Part shown: piece by piece, positions 46,438 to 59,906 of the stretch
Position numbering within the stretch: position 1 is the first letter of the stretch
Layout of the letters: each line of letters begins with the position of its first letter
Origin: Apus apus
Taxonomy: Eukaryota > Chordata > Aves > Apodiformes > Apodidae
DNA length: 64,000 nt
Reading direction: 5' to 3'
NCBI RefSeq assembly: GCF_020740795.1
Contig: NC_067291.1
Location: 17,889,780 to 17,953,779, forward strand
Notes under the pieces: generated by a model
What the model was told of the DNA's origin: nothing
The model's input: only the letters and a program-made list of their open reading frames with translations
The model's database searches: none
Translations under genes and position numbers: made by a program

Positions 46438-48830
46438 CAGACATGCTTGTGCAGCAGTCAGGGTCCTCCTTGGGCTTCTGAGGGAGCATAACCATCAGGT
46501 CTGCCTTGCTACAGCATTGAAGAAAACTTTAGATCAAGCCTAGGCTACAACTAAGTTGATGTTACTGATGGGTGCTACTGGGTTTTGCTGCCATTTTTTT
46601 TCCTTTCACCTTGTAATTTTTGTCTAAGAGGAGACAGAAGCCATTAAGGGTCTATATGTAGACTGTCCTGTTAATATTGGCTCTAGGCAAGCATAACCAG
46701 TGTGATTGCATGAGGTAAAAGGATTCCAGCTTTATCACTGTGTTGCTCAGGAGTAAATGAAGCATGGTATGGGGAAGAGGGAAGAACAAAGACAATGTGT
46801 ATATGAAAATTTTTATTCTTTGTACTGTAGCCCATTTTATGATATTAAAATACAGCTTAGAGAAACGGTGGAAGTAAATGTAAAAACAGTCTGAACCGTA
46901 ATAGTAAAGTAGTAGTTTTGCAAGGAATAAAACTTACAGAACTTCCATTTCCTGTATTTTTGACTCTTCTGTTATTCCTTGATCTTTCAGAGTATCCTCT
47001 CTATAGTGTATATTTCTTTTAAGTTCTTTAAATCTCTTTAAATGTCCTGGTAGCTGTGGCTAGTCTGACTGAGTACAAGTGCCTGCTCACTGCCTGAGTG
47101 ATCCAACAGAACCTGCTGCCTCTCTGGTCACTGTAGGTCAGGTGATTTGCCTGGGGGCTGTGTGCAACCACAGGGTCAAAAATTCTGCAGCACTTTATTA
47201 TAAACTCTTAAAAATAATTGATACTTTTGCTGTTGCACTTGGTTGAAACCAACCAGTTAAAACAGAAGCTGTTAATGAGGAAGAATAGACTGTGATCACA
47301 TCAACCTCATTTTTTTAGAAAAGCAGGTTTAGAAAGGTGTGCGTAGTAGTAGGCAGTTCAGTCTTCACCATTTTAGTGCATCCCTGATGATGCCCTAATC
47401 TTGTATCAGTAAACAGTGTTATTTTCTTAAGTGTTTTCATTTAATTTTATGAAAATAAACATGTGAAGGTAGGCTGATTTAAAACTTCCCATTCAGTTTC
47501 TTAATTTGCTTTCCCTTTAATGTATTTGATTTGATCTAAATATCATATTAGGCTGTGATTCATTCGTTTAGCAGAAGAAAGTTAAGTGGTTATCTTAATT
47601 TTAATGATGCCTGTTTTTAAGCATGGGAAGAGAGATGTAGAATGTTTGTGATTTCTTCTGACCCAGGGAGTCTGGTCAGGATGCTGACCAGATACAGTCA
47701 TACGCTGATGCAGATATGGGAATTTTGTGCAGGGAATTGACTATGCAGCATTTGTACTCAGGATTTGATTCTTGTGATCTAGCATAGAAACTCAATGGGT
47801 TGTGATTGCAGCTGCCTGTCCTCTTGCCAGCCTTTGGACCATGATTGTATATGGTTTCAGACAGCAGTTTGCTTCTCTTATGCATGTGTTCTGGAGGTGG
47901 GGGAGCAGGTGCTTACTTGCATCAAAGAAAGAAGACCTGTTTGTCTAGAAAACATTTAGATTTTCCTGGTTTAACACCTTGTGTCATATCTGTGCTTTTT
48001 TTTGAGGACTTTCTGGATTTATTTATGTTTTTTAGACATGGTAAACATGGTAGTTTTAAGGCTGAATTGTTCAGTAATAAAACCTACCACAGTATTCCTC
48101 AAGATACTGGCTGACTAATTCTCAAAAAGGGGTTTCAACCTGCTTTTTTAAACATCATGCAATCCCTTAATGAAATGTTAATGAGAAGATGATCTGATAA
48201 ACTTCTTAAAAACTTTCTGTGCAAGAAACTCACTTATAATCTGACAGTTTTTCTTCAGATGTATTTTTTTTAAGGCATCTATGTTTGTTTCTGTAGTTGT
48301 CTGTCTTGCATGCATGCAGGTAATGCCTACAAGCAAGCCACAAAGATTTTGGTGTGGTGTTCTTCTAAGACTTTAATAATTAATTTTCTGAAGGTGTAAG
48401 GAACAACAGCCCTTCATGTGAAGCTTCTTTCATGCTTGTTATAACTGTTAGAAGCAGGAGAAAGTAAGTACAGATTAAAGAGTTGCAATCTGACAAAGAA
48501 TCTTCCAGGCTTCTTGTCTTGAATAACTGAAATCACAGTTCTTGCTTCCGTCTTATCTGTACTTCACTGCTTTTAATTCTTCATGGTCTCTTCTGCTTAA
48601 TCTTAATGGCTTATAAGATACTTCACAGGCATAATGAGCTTATCTTAAAATAGTTTGATCTGTTAGCAGTATTGGAACAGCAAAGGGACAGCCAGCCCAA
48701 CAATCTCTGGGTGTCATGTAGTGCACCCACAGAGATGCGTCAGTGTTTGGGCCACAGGGGAGGAAGGAAGGAGTAGGTGAGAATTTTGTGAAGATGTAAC
48801 TGAATCTTGCACATGAATGCTTCAGTTACA

Positions 48831-48854
48831 GATGTATTCCTTCAGGAATACATC
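48831..48854. repeat. short perfect inverted repeat (10-bp stem, 4-base loop)
   Basis: GATGTATTCC, loop TTCA, then GGAATACATC form a perfect 10-bp hairpin. A direct repeat CAGCTGATT follows twice within 30 bp. The stem is too short for a microRNA precursor and no T run follows. Confidence 0.8.
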
Positions 48855-48977
48855 AGCTGATTTGACAACAGCTGATTAAAGTAACTAGAAATCAGTTGTT
48901 TTTAACAAAATACAAGTAAAGTAGAATGGAGATACAAAATTTGGTTCCACGGGTGTTCAGTGTGTGGTTTGTAGTGG

Positions 48978-49006
48978 TTTTGTTTGTTTGTTTGTTTGTT
49001 TGTTTT
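48978..49006 (+). repeat. (TTTG)n microsatellite
   Basis: About six to seven uninterrupted GTTT units. The minus-strand translation gives a spurious Lys-Gln-Thr-Asn repeat. Confidence 0.95.
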
Positions 49007-52000
49007 GATACTTGTATCTTGAGTTTGGCTTGGTTTATCAACTTTATGCTTGAGAGAGAGTGAGCCCATCTCATCTTACCTCGCAAAACTTGTCAGTATT
49101 TCTGGTCTCAAGCCTTTAAGCTTTGAAGTGTTCTACCATGAATGTAGCTACTTAATTGAGACTGTGCATCTGAGTTTGACTACTGTCTATAATTGGCTTG
49201 TATTCCTTTTCCATTTTCATCTCCTTACACACAAACCCAAATTTGGCCAAGAAAACAACTGCATATATTAATGAAAAAGACCTTGGTAACTGTTAATTCT
49301 GAAGGATAAGCTTTGCATTTAAAATGCATGTTTTTGGAATAGCTCGTGCTGCAGTTATTATTGTTGTTGCTACAGTATTAAGGGTATAAAAATACTTGTT
49401 ATTATGCAGGAGAAGGAACTTCATATACAATACATTCAAGATGATGCTTTTGGTATTATTTATTCCATATGTTCTGCAAGACATCCTTTTACTTTGATTT
49501 TAGTAGAAGAATACTTCTTGTGAAGTTTGGAAAAAAACAAAATTATGTGCCAACTTGCCATGTTTTTGTTGATTAAAAACTAATTCAGGGTCTAGTGGGA
49601 TATACTAGCTATTTGGTCAAGTGTTCAAATTCTCGGTAGCTGAAGCTGTGTATACAAATACTGGCTGCTCTTGACTAAGCAGAAAATGTAGTTCTACTGT
49701 TTCGACACGTGAAATGCTTTTTAGGGCAAGTTTGTTCTATTTTTTAATTGATAACTGTTCATTTTTGAGTCTTAAAAAATACCCTACTACATTGTCATTT
49801 TAGGTCCTGGTTTTTGATCTCTCAAACCCTACATAAAAAACCTTATAACAAATGGTTTTAATACATCGTTTTTGAGTTTGCAGACCGTCATTGAACGACT
49901 GATTTAGACTCTGTAACATGTAGTTAAAAACAAATTTTCCTGGTAATATTTGAGTTCTGCTTCCAGGTGGGTTATATATACTGCCCCCACGCAGGAAGTG
50001 AGAAGAGTAGCTTTAACTGTACATTAATGTCTTGCATATGCTGCAAGATTTCTTGAGCTTTTCCTGTATATGACAGCAAGTTGGCAAGACCTATGTGTAG
50101 TTTAATGTTTAAACTAACTTTAGTTTTCTTTTGCTGGTGCTCTTACAAATACAGATAGAGTTGCAATGTAACTAATGGGAGGTGAAGCTTGCTTCTCTTC
50201 CTGTTAGAGCTGTGCATCCCAAAAGCTGGGTGTAGGCATCCTTTTAATATAGCTCAGTTTGTGACAACATTTTTCTACTACTAAACCGGATTAGATGAAG
50301 TCAGCTTTCAACTGTATTTGGTACATTTCTTCTAATGCTTTGGTTTTTTGTGTTGTCTGTGTGTTTTGTTTTGTTTTTCTTTCTTTTTTCCTTGTTTCTC
50401 CCACATTCATTAACCGTGCTTACAATGAGTTTTCAGTGAATTAATTTCAATGTTCCAGCTGTAGTGATGGCATAAGTGGTGGAGATATTACTCCGGTATC
50501 CTTTCTACCGAGTTTCCTTGTGTCTGTTGGACCTATTAAGAGTTAAATGCTGTAAGCCAGCAGCATTGCCTGTGTGCTTGTTCCCTGTTATACTATAATG
50601 TTTGTCTTAGAAGTATTAGCAGAGAGTTTATTAGCAGAGGAAGTTTAGCACAGAAGAACTTCCTGTAGACTACTTGAAATATTGGTGAATTCTAACAGGG
50701 TTCCCATGGTAGTGAATGTTTTTTCTTTAATACACATTAGTCAGATCTTGCTATTGTCTTTATAATGCAGCATGTTGGCTGTGTTATAGTCAATATGCAA
50801 GTTGCCTTAGCAAAACTTTCTAAAACACTATTAAAAAACATAAATACCATGTTTGGCAAAAAATGCTAAGGAGTTCTAGTGGTTCCTGAGTGTGTAGGGA
50901 ACCCTCTTTTTCTCTTTTTGGCATTTACATAAGCTTTTAAATCCAAGTCTCTGTCTCTTTCTTCTCTGCTGTATTCTGGTACTAAATTAAATCTCTTAAA
51001 ACCAGAATGTTCTTCTTCCAGACCTTAGATCCGTACATCCAATAGATCTGTGCACTATGCTTAAACATGTTACAAGCTTATAGGCCTAACTTGTGTTTCC
51101 TATACAGCAACTTTCTTGGCTCATCTTAACACCTACATTAGAAAGACTTGCTAGGGTACTGTACTAAGCAACATATGATGGGGAAAATATTGCTAATTAG
51201 GTTAGACACCAAATGAATTAAAATAGTATTTTAGTCTTTTTAGCTAGAATTCCTCAGATCACATCTTGTGTCAAAGGTAAAGCATATAGATGTGTGTAGA
51301 TAGGCTACCTTTCAATAGCTTAATGTAGCTGTGTAAGTCAATGGCATGTTAGGATTCCCACACAGAGAAAGCATGTATTTTTTATTTCTACCACTTAAAT
51401 CCGTGGTGTCACAAAGTGCTCTTTAAGTGCCCTAAATTGCCTAAGTGGGGCAAACCTGTTTCTTAATAGAGAGCATGTCTTTAGAGTAGTATTTGTCATC
51501 TCTTAAGTCTTTGAGAAACTGAGTTAGTATGTTCAGTTATGACTGTTCACTAGCAAGATGTGGATGGCAGAGCACCTGTATTTTGAGGTGGGTATGTTTT
51601 ATCACACAGACTCGTGGCTTGTAGCTGTGAATTCCTGTTTCAGCTTTTCTTCATCTCTTTAGCAGAAGACCACTGAATTTATTTCATATGTTCCAGTAAA
51701 AGAAATTACAGTCAGCACCCACCAACTTTTATTCTTTTTCTATTTATTTCTTTGATAAATGTGGTTTGGTCATTTTGTTAATGTATTGTGAGAACACATT
51801 AAGTTTCTTTGATCTAGCAAGCCTTGCTGCATGAACTGCCTTCAAAAAAGTAGGCTTGAAATTTTGTAATTATTGTGTGACAAATTTAAGTGAGTCATTC
51901 TTTAAAAAACAAAAATCTTTTGTTTACGTATTTTGTTTAGAAGATTAGACTACAATGAAGTTTGTGGCTTTCAGTAAAATTTGTAGTTCCAAAATTTGTC

Positions 52001-52861
52001 ATCTGTATTGATGCCACTGTTCAACAAAGAAAGTTTTGGCTCAGATGGCCTGAAACAAATCAGGCAGGCTAGGGAAGTAAAAAAAAATAAGGTTCATTTT
52101 CGTCTGTATGCATGACTGAGCTGTCCGACATACAGAACTTTTGGTGTTGATAATGCTTGGATGATGAAGTTTCTACTCTGTTGTAATTTGACGTCACCAA
52201 ATGGTTGCTTGACTCCTGAGAAGCCTTAGCTTTAACTAAGAACTACATAATGCCAGATATAACTGTATATAAATAACAGCTCTTGCTGTTTACAAATATG
52301 AAAGATAAAAATTAGCAATAATTTTCTAGTGAGGTTGCTGCATTTTTACATTTGTTTTCAGTTCTCCATTTGATACCTTAGGTTAAATTAGAAGTTTATG
52401 GTCTGGAGGAGTTCTCTGCCTCAAAGCTTGTCTGCTAATTTGTTGCCCTAGCAGCAAATGTTACTTCAGTTGGCAAATTTTGCCTTGTTTTGGGTATTTC
52501 GCCATGGAGGAAATCTAAGATTGGTGCCTTGCCTTGCCTTTGAAATTGGCTGTTCTCTGCTCCTTACGCAGATGCCTTAAGTCTCCCTGCTTAGGTGCAA
52601 TTTACCAGTCTTTTATCCTGTCCTTTGTCAGTTTGACAGGGCAGAACAGTATTCTGGAGAGGTGTGCCATGGATAGAAGTTAAGTGACATGATTTTTGAT
52701 GTGAGGATTCAGAAGAGAGACTGTAAGACTTTAGCTGTTTATAGTTTGTTTGGTTTTTTGAGAGGTATTTGCAACCCAGCCAGTATTGAACCCCCACCAC
52801 CCTCCTGTGTGACTCTGCTGTTTTTTTGAGCTTTCAGTCATTTCACTTCCCAGTGGATGGA

Positions 52862-52882
52862 TTTTTTTTTTTTTTTTTTTTT
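52862..52882 (+). repeat. T21 homopolymer next to an acceptor-like CCCTAG
   Basis: Twenty-one T are followed directly by CCCTAG, which mimics a splice acceptor. No coding-like frame with a donor follows closely, so it is listed as a simple repeat. Confidence 0.95.
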
Positions 52883-53449
52883 CCCTAGATTTACCTTTTA
52901 AAGTGCTAGTGTTTTTCTCCTGAGGAAAAAAGATAGTCTTAGGAGTCCTGCTATCAGTAAGTGCCTCATTTAAACTTATCTTAACATCTTCCCTTCCATT
53001 TTTGGTTTGTCTTCTAATATTCTCATGAATAAAGTTCTTGTTCAATCAGCTGGGTATGGCACATGAGCAGATTTTTGTTCCTTTTTTCCACCTGGGGCCC
53101 TGAAAAGCAGATGCTCCAAAACTGACCAGTTGTGTACCAACACTTACAGAGAAACAAAACAGTTGCTTACTGTCTGACCTTAAAAAAAGAGCATCTGCAT
53201 AGTTTTACATTATGCAAGCTATGCTTTGATTGACAATCATGTTAGGTAGGTTTTGATTTCTGTTCTAGTTGTGTTTTTGTTTGTTTCTGAAGTAAGACTG
53301 ACCTGTAACGCATCAAACAGTTGCAGATAATTTCCAAGTCCTCCACCAAGTATAATATTGAGCATTTATTGTTCTTAGTTAAAACATGTTTTGTATAATA
53401 TGTAAGGCTGTAACTTTTCTCTTTAGGATCCTGATACTGTTTGCTTGCA

Positions 53450-53726
53450 GTAGTTTTTTTTTTAGTAGGTTTTTTTTTTTTTAGTTTTTACTCTATTGAA
53501 ATTTGGAAGCTATACTTTTTTAGTGGTGCAGTCAAACATCTTAATTCAGAGGATTAAAACCATGTATTTTATAGACAAGTTGCATCTGTTGATCCCATTT
53601 CCTAATTCTGTCTTCATGATGAAGTTTATTGGTTCAGGTATTTCATTACTTTTCTGTGTTTTTTTTTACCAATGTAGCTCTTTTTTAGTAATGTGGTTTT
53701 GTTTGGTTTTTTTTTTTTTTTTTTCT
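53450..53726 (+). repeat. cluster of long T tracts
   Basis: Three T runs of 11 to 18 bases lie at about 53454-53464, 53471-53482 and 53708-53725. The last is followed by CTTTGTGACAG and, seven bases later, a donor-like GTAAGA. Confidence 0.85.
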
Positions 53727-56700
53727 TTGTGACAGGAGTCTGGTAAGACTTCTTTAAACATGTTAACTATTGTATACTTATAATGTGCTGGTACTTTTAT
53801 TTTTTTTGTGTGTGTGGTGTTTTTCACTGCTGTGACTTTGCCAAGAGCAGGTCAGAGTGGTATATAACTCTAAAGTAATGAAGATGGAAAAAAAAAATCA
53901 AATAATATGTTGTGAACAAATGGGTTCAAGAGTGATGCAGGTGAGGAAGTGATGGCTTGAATATTTGAGCAATAGCAAGTCCAATTCAAACATGAGCAGA
54001 GGTAGCCAATTGGAACATTATAGTTGAGCTAGGTGTTCCCCCTCCAGTGTAAAAGGAGGACCAGTCATGTGTGAGCAATCTCATGAAGTTTCTACTTAAA
54101 GGGAACAGCATCAGGATGTGCTTATACTATGTAGCAAACAAGTACTTGCAGCTAAAGTAGGTACATGAGAACTTCAAACTAGCCACTGTGGATATGGTTT
54201 CACTAGAGCAGCAACAGTCTGAGATCTTTATGTGGGCTAGCTGCCTAAATATTTACCAAAGGTCTGTGTGATTCCTCCTGCCTCCAAGCTTCAGTGCTGA
54301 GGCTTGCTGTGATTACACTCTTACTGATAAGTGTTTGAGGTAGGCTTTCGTCTATGCTTATGAAAAGGATTAATGTGTATTCGTCCAGTAGAATACAGAT
54401 ACTTTTCTAGTCTGTCTTGACCCTTGTGATCATCTGTCTGTCCCCCTTGTATTTTAGCATTCTCCAAGGCAGCAGTCTGAAGCCAGGAAACACATTATCT
54501 AGTATGTGTTAGTGTATAGGCTACTTTTAGAAGAGATTGCCTTCCTTTCCCCATCAAGCTGGCATTCTCTATAGTGGTAGCCTGCTTTGTAGCATGACAT
54601 AGAAAAACATTGTGAGGGAGATTAATAAAATATTTCTAGTGTGTGCTCCATTAGTTTTGACAGCTCAGATTTCTTTGTACTTTTTATGTGCCAGCGTGTG
54701 TATTTCTGAATATGTCAATATATGTAGAGATTATGTGTGTTTTTTTATATGTCAGTATCTTTTATAGAGAACATCTGCTATGAAATTATTAGAACAGTAT
54801 GCAATGATACTTATTTAAACTGTGTTCAGTTAGTTACTGTGTACCCACTTGGTTTAAAAAAACCAGAAAAATATTTCAAAAGTAGTTCCCAGCTAATAAT
54901 AATTTTGATTTTCATCATTCTTGCATGTTGCATATATGACTATAATCTTGTGACCTTTTCCTTAAATTTTTATAGCAAGAGACTAAGACAAACAGATTAG
55001 CTTTGGAGGTTTAAATCTTAAAAATCCATAATATAGATAACACAAATGCCGGGCTTACATGCGTGTTTTTAAAATAGTAAATGGGTTAAAGTAGCACTGG
55101 CATACTTAGTACTCTGTTGGCACAGTTTTTCCCTTCAGATGATTGTTTGGAATGTGAGGCCTCTTCCTATATTTGCTGTAACAGAACTAAGCTCTAATGT
55201 CACTTACAGGAGAAATTTAATACAAGCAGCTTGTACAGAACTGACCTGCTGCCATGATAGCAAGTAGTATATTTAGCATGTGTCTAATAACCACGTGGTC
55301 TTATGGAAGTGAATAAAACAGCACAACTCTTAAAAGTTATACTTTCTCTGAGTGTTTTTGGAGTTCTGTTAAATAAAATGTTACCAAACTGTTTGAAGAG
55401 ACTCAGTTAAAGTGAGATGTAACCAAGGGCAGAATTTGGAATGCTGCAGCAATGTGTCTGCATGTCACTGTAAGAGACTACTGAGAATTCAAAAGTACTT
55501 GTATTTTTTAATCCACCATAATTTTGGGAGTATTTTCTTTGTTGTTGTGGGTTTTTTTTTTGTTTTGTTTTGTTTTTTTAGGCTGTTATGATTCTATTTG
55601 CTGCTGCCATGATGACTAAAGATTAATTTTTAAATTAAATATTAAGATAGCAATCTGATCCTCAGGTACTTAATATTTAAGAAAAGCTACAAATGTAAGT
55701 TTTGCCAATGCTGTGTTATTGGCAGAATTTCTTGGTCTTATCTGTTCTTAAAAGCTAATGTGTCAGTTAGATGCCTTCTGCAGATGTAACAGGTCACCAT
55801 TTGGGAGATGATATGCAGGAAGAGTGGCATATGTAAGGCTTCAATCAAGACAGTGTTACAGGGTAGATGATCTCTTCAATGGAATATATCTCTTATGCAA
55901 AATCCTAGTAAAGTTTAATACTGTTTTCTCTTCTGGTTAGGTGCTGAAACTGTGATGTTGGTGTTAGTTTACTGTTTAAGGTTTTTTGGTATGTTGTGCT
56001 GAGCAGAAAGAATGAGATGGGTACTTACTGTCTCCTCTTTGTTGCCCAATACCGTTTAGCATGTGATATCAGGGTTCTTGCACTGCAGCTGTGGGCCCAG
56101 ATGAGTAACAGTATCCTAGGCTGGATCTGCCAGAGTGCAACAACCCATTGCAAAGGGATTTACTTGGTCTCAGACTTGCATGATTGCATTCCTTAAGCTT
56201 GAAGATGCAAGTGGGTTCTGAATGCATTGGGAGTTCCTGCTTCTTCAGGTCAAGTGGTCACATGGCAGTGAGGCTTGGATAAAAGCAGAGGAACGAAGCA
56301 TTCCACCTCCCCCATCTATGATAGGACTTGTACATCTTTCATCTGATAACTTTTTCCACCTCTTCCTGTTGAAGAGACTGTGTAGCCACTTTCTTCCAGA
56401 TAATGAATTGTAGCACTTTGTTTTTTGGTGCTATTTCTATAGATGCACTGTCATTATGGACTAGTAAGCTCCCTCAAAGATAGAAGATATTTTCTGTTGA
56501 GTTATTTAGTTTTGGTAGATACTGCATTTGCAGGAAAAGTACAAGGAAGCCAAATGGATTTTTTTGGTTGAGGTTTTTTTGAGTGCTTTAAGGATACGCA
56601 TAGTAAAGCAGCATTGAATTGTCTTAAACGTAATAGAGAACTGAAATTATTCTATAAAGCATAATGATACTGCGTGGTCAGACTTCTGTATCTTAGCATA

Positions 56701-59700
56701 TAATTTCCTAGACCTGCAGAATATAATTGTGTTGGAAGCTATGGTTGGCCATTTAAATGGTTAAAAATATCAATAACCCTCTCACCCAAGACCCTGAATT
56801 AATAGCATATGAAAACAAGGTCCCTTCAGAGTTCTCATTTTGTTTTCCATAGCAGCCTGTACCTAAGACACTACAGAACCACCAGTGAGAACTCAGATCT
56901 CTTGCAAAAGCTGACCCTTGTTTGTAGTTGGTTTGTCAGTGCAACTGACAAACACTTACTAATTTCAGTTTCAAGATTTACCTTGCTTTTTCTCATGGCT
57001 CTTCTAAATAAATTTTTGATATGAGAACCAAGTCTTTTGCTTAATCCATTTTTGCTTTCAGAAGACCATATGCATCCTTGAAAGACCTTCTCTTAAGGTG
57101 AAGTCCTTAAAAGTGAATGAAAACCAGTTTCTTATTAATATATATTTGAATCTCCTAAATTTAAAAAGCCTTGTCTGTGTCTTTGCTCTGTGGTTCATGG
57201 CATCAAATTGGATAAAACACCACAGAAAAAAACTTCCTACAGATAAACTTACTGTTCACTTTTTGCTGCTGTCCTCCATCATGCTTTTTCCTCTGCTTTC
57301 GAACACTTCCCCTTCCCTTTAATGTCTTTCTTCCAACTGCATGGAGTGAGCAATTTCACTGGAGTGAACTTGGACTCAGTCCAAAAAAGAATAGTAAGGC
57401 TTGAGAGCTATCCCTGTCATATGGGAAGACCATAGAGAATGCTACACCCCTCTTCAGGAACATTTTTGCTTCAGTTCCACCTCCTGAAAGAATTAGGCAA
57501 AGGCACTCATTCCAATGAAGTAAGATTTTGAGTCTGAGGAGTCACTAGATGGGCTAAGTAGTTCTTCCTTTCCACGTCCAAACTGACATCTTGCAAATAA
57601 TGCAAATGGGCTGACTTGACAGCATTAAAATGTAAGAGCAGAAATCTCAGTTTACTCTGTTCAAACCAAACCTCAGTGCGCTGCTGTTTTCTAGATGCTA
57701 CACCTGGGGAGCAGACCTGGCTCACACATCCTTATCTGTTACTGATCTGCACATTTATGGTCATCTTAGGATTTTATGTGGTACTTTTTCTGATGTGGAG
57801 TCCTAGAGGGATTGTGTTTTTTGATTAAGAAATGCATACGAAAGGGAGTGCTTGCCATCTATGAAGGCTTTCTGATTTTGCTAATGAGATATTACTGTCA
57901 AAATTAAGTATATTCAGTGGTAGGCAAATAGGAAGGAACTCTACAAGAAGCTAGAAGGGAAAATCTCCACAAGTATTGGTTTGTGTAACATGTTAAGAGT
58001 AGTGCCTGCTCAAAGTACACGGTAAGCTTGTTTTGATTAATATCTTCCTTTTGAAAGCAGGCAAATGTTCATAGTGTTGAGGATGTCTCCACCCCTCCCC
58101 CCAGCGAAGCCTTGTGCTGGAGAAAGTGATGACATTATGTAGGTGAATTCTTACAAATCTAAACATAGGCCATAATCAGAGGTGTGTCTGTTTAAATTTT
58201 CTTTCCTTTAAGCAAGTCTTAATGCATGTCCTTACAGCTTTTGTAGTCCTGCCTCGAAATAGAGGATAGGAGATGAGAACTGAGAGAAAAGTAGAGCTCA
58301 GTCACCAATACAATTTCTTAATTAAAATCCACTTCGCGGATTCTTTCTTCCATTTCTTATGTGCTGTCAGGATTATTTCATATTTTGGCATACAACTTTT
58401 CCTGTGTTTGCTCTAAGCTGACTGTTCAGTTTTTATTAAGTGTTATGTGGCTTCATATGCAAAACTTGTGTGTAGCATCAGTGAGAGGAGAAGGCGCTGA
58501 GCTCCCCAAGAGCATGAAAGGATAGAACTGGATGCTACAAGTTTCTTGCAGTACAATTTGTAGCCAGAGTTAGAGGTTTGTTGCTATGTATCTGTATATT
58601 CCAATGAGATGTAATAGATGATGGAGGATCTTTAGGGTGCTGTATGGAACCAGGTATGTTCAAAGATAGACCAGTCTTAATGAGGGGAAAAAGTGCTTTT
58701 AAAACATTCAAAAGCAGCAGTAATAGAGCTGAACATATTAGGCCCTAGTTACACTGTGCCTTCTAGGCTCTGGCTTTGCTGATGCAGGTGAAATTGGAGG
58801 CTACAAGCACTGGTATCTCTACTGTTGGCCAGCGAGCTGTCAATATTTATTGCCTCAGCTGCTGCAAGGCTTCCAGTCAGCATGTAAAAGAAAGATGGTT
58901 TTAACGTCCTGAAGGCCCAGAGTACTCAACAGTAACTTTTTCAAGAGGACTTAAGATTTCTTTCAGGTGCAAGAATGCTTCTAAGCAGATTCTTGAAAGT
59001 TGTGTATAAACTGCATGCCACTTCACTGTGATTCATATTTCTGTTCATATAGCTCCATATAATCATGTTCACAGATTATTTACTTAGAATTAATAAAATG
59101 AAATGCTGTGAAATGATGACACTAGCATCTGAATTTACTATGTAGAATCCATTTTCATGAATTAATTTAATATGTGAGTTGTTTTTTTTTTGCTTAGGTG
59201 ATAAATTTATAGAGTTTCTAATGGAGACAAAATACTGTATTGTCATACCAGAAAGGAATGGAAGAAATTGCAAATTCTTCCTCTTGTACTCTAGTGATAC
59301 TATTAGAATTAAAAAAAAATAATTATGTGTCTGAATAAGTCTGTCACTTGGCACTCAGGAATTTAGCAATGGCTTTAACCTCTTGTTTCTCCAAGCTCAG
59401 AGATTGCCTGAGGTGTTGGTACTTGCACACTGCAGACTTTAATCTGCCAGGGCTACAGACAGTATCAAAGTTTAATAGTGGGATGCAACTGCTCTTACCA
59501 AAATGAGAGCAGTTGCTGTTAACATTAAGTGCAACAACTGGAACTAATAGCTGGAAGGAGAAGTAATGCATGTCCAACTGCTATGTATTTCTTTACAACT
59601 GAAATAAGCTCCCTACATCTCTTAGCTAGGTTTTTGTCAGAGATGAACAGGACGACAGCATGGATGGAAGGGATCCAGCAGTGTGTGTGAAATGAGCTCT

Positions 59701-59874
59701 GTTTTGTGTCATTTTCCTAACAGGTTTAAGTCATTGATGCAATAATTAAATGCTGAGATGTCCACTTTGACCATCTTGTACTGCAAGAGACTGAGGCTGG
59801 TCATGCAGTCTCCTTTTGAAGTTGTTTCAGGGCTGCTTCTTGGTATTTCTGGCAGTTTCTTTGATAGTGGGGAT

Positions 59875-59906
59875 ATTTTTTTTTCCTTTTCCAAAATCAG
59901 GTTAGT
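59875..59906 (+). other. acceptor joined to donor: possible recursive splice site
   Basis: A long pyrimidine tract (T8-10 then CCTTTTCC) leads to AAAATCAG at 59900 followed at once by GTTAGTAAG. Recursive splice sites in long vertebrate introns have this juxtaposed layout, with consensus pyrimidines, AG, then GTRAGT. Here the donor half is GTTAGT, one base off. An acceptor-like CATTTTCCTAACAG lies 180 bp upstream at about 59723. Use in splicing is inference. Confidence 0.2.

Noticed and set aside
52731-53045. Lys-rich 104-codon minus-strand frame
   Set aside because: The Lys run is simply the complement of the T21 homopolymer.
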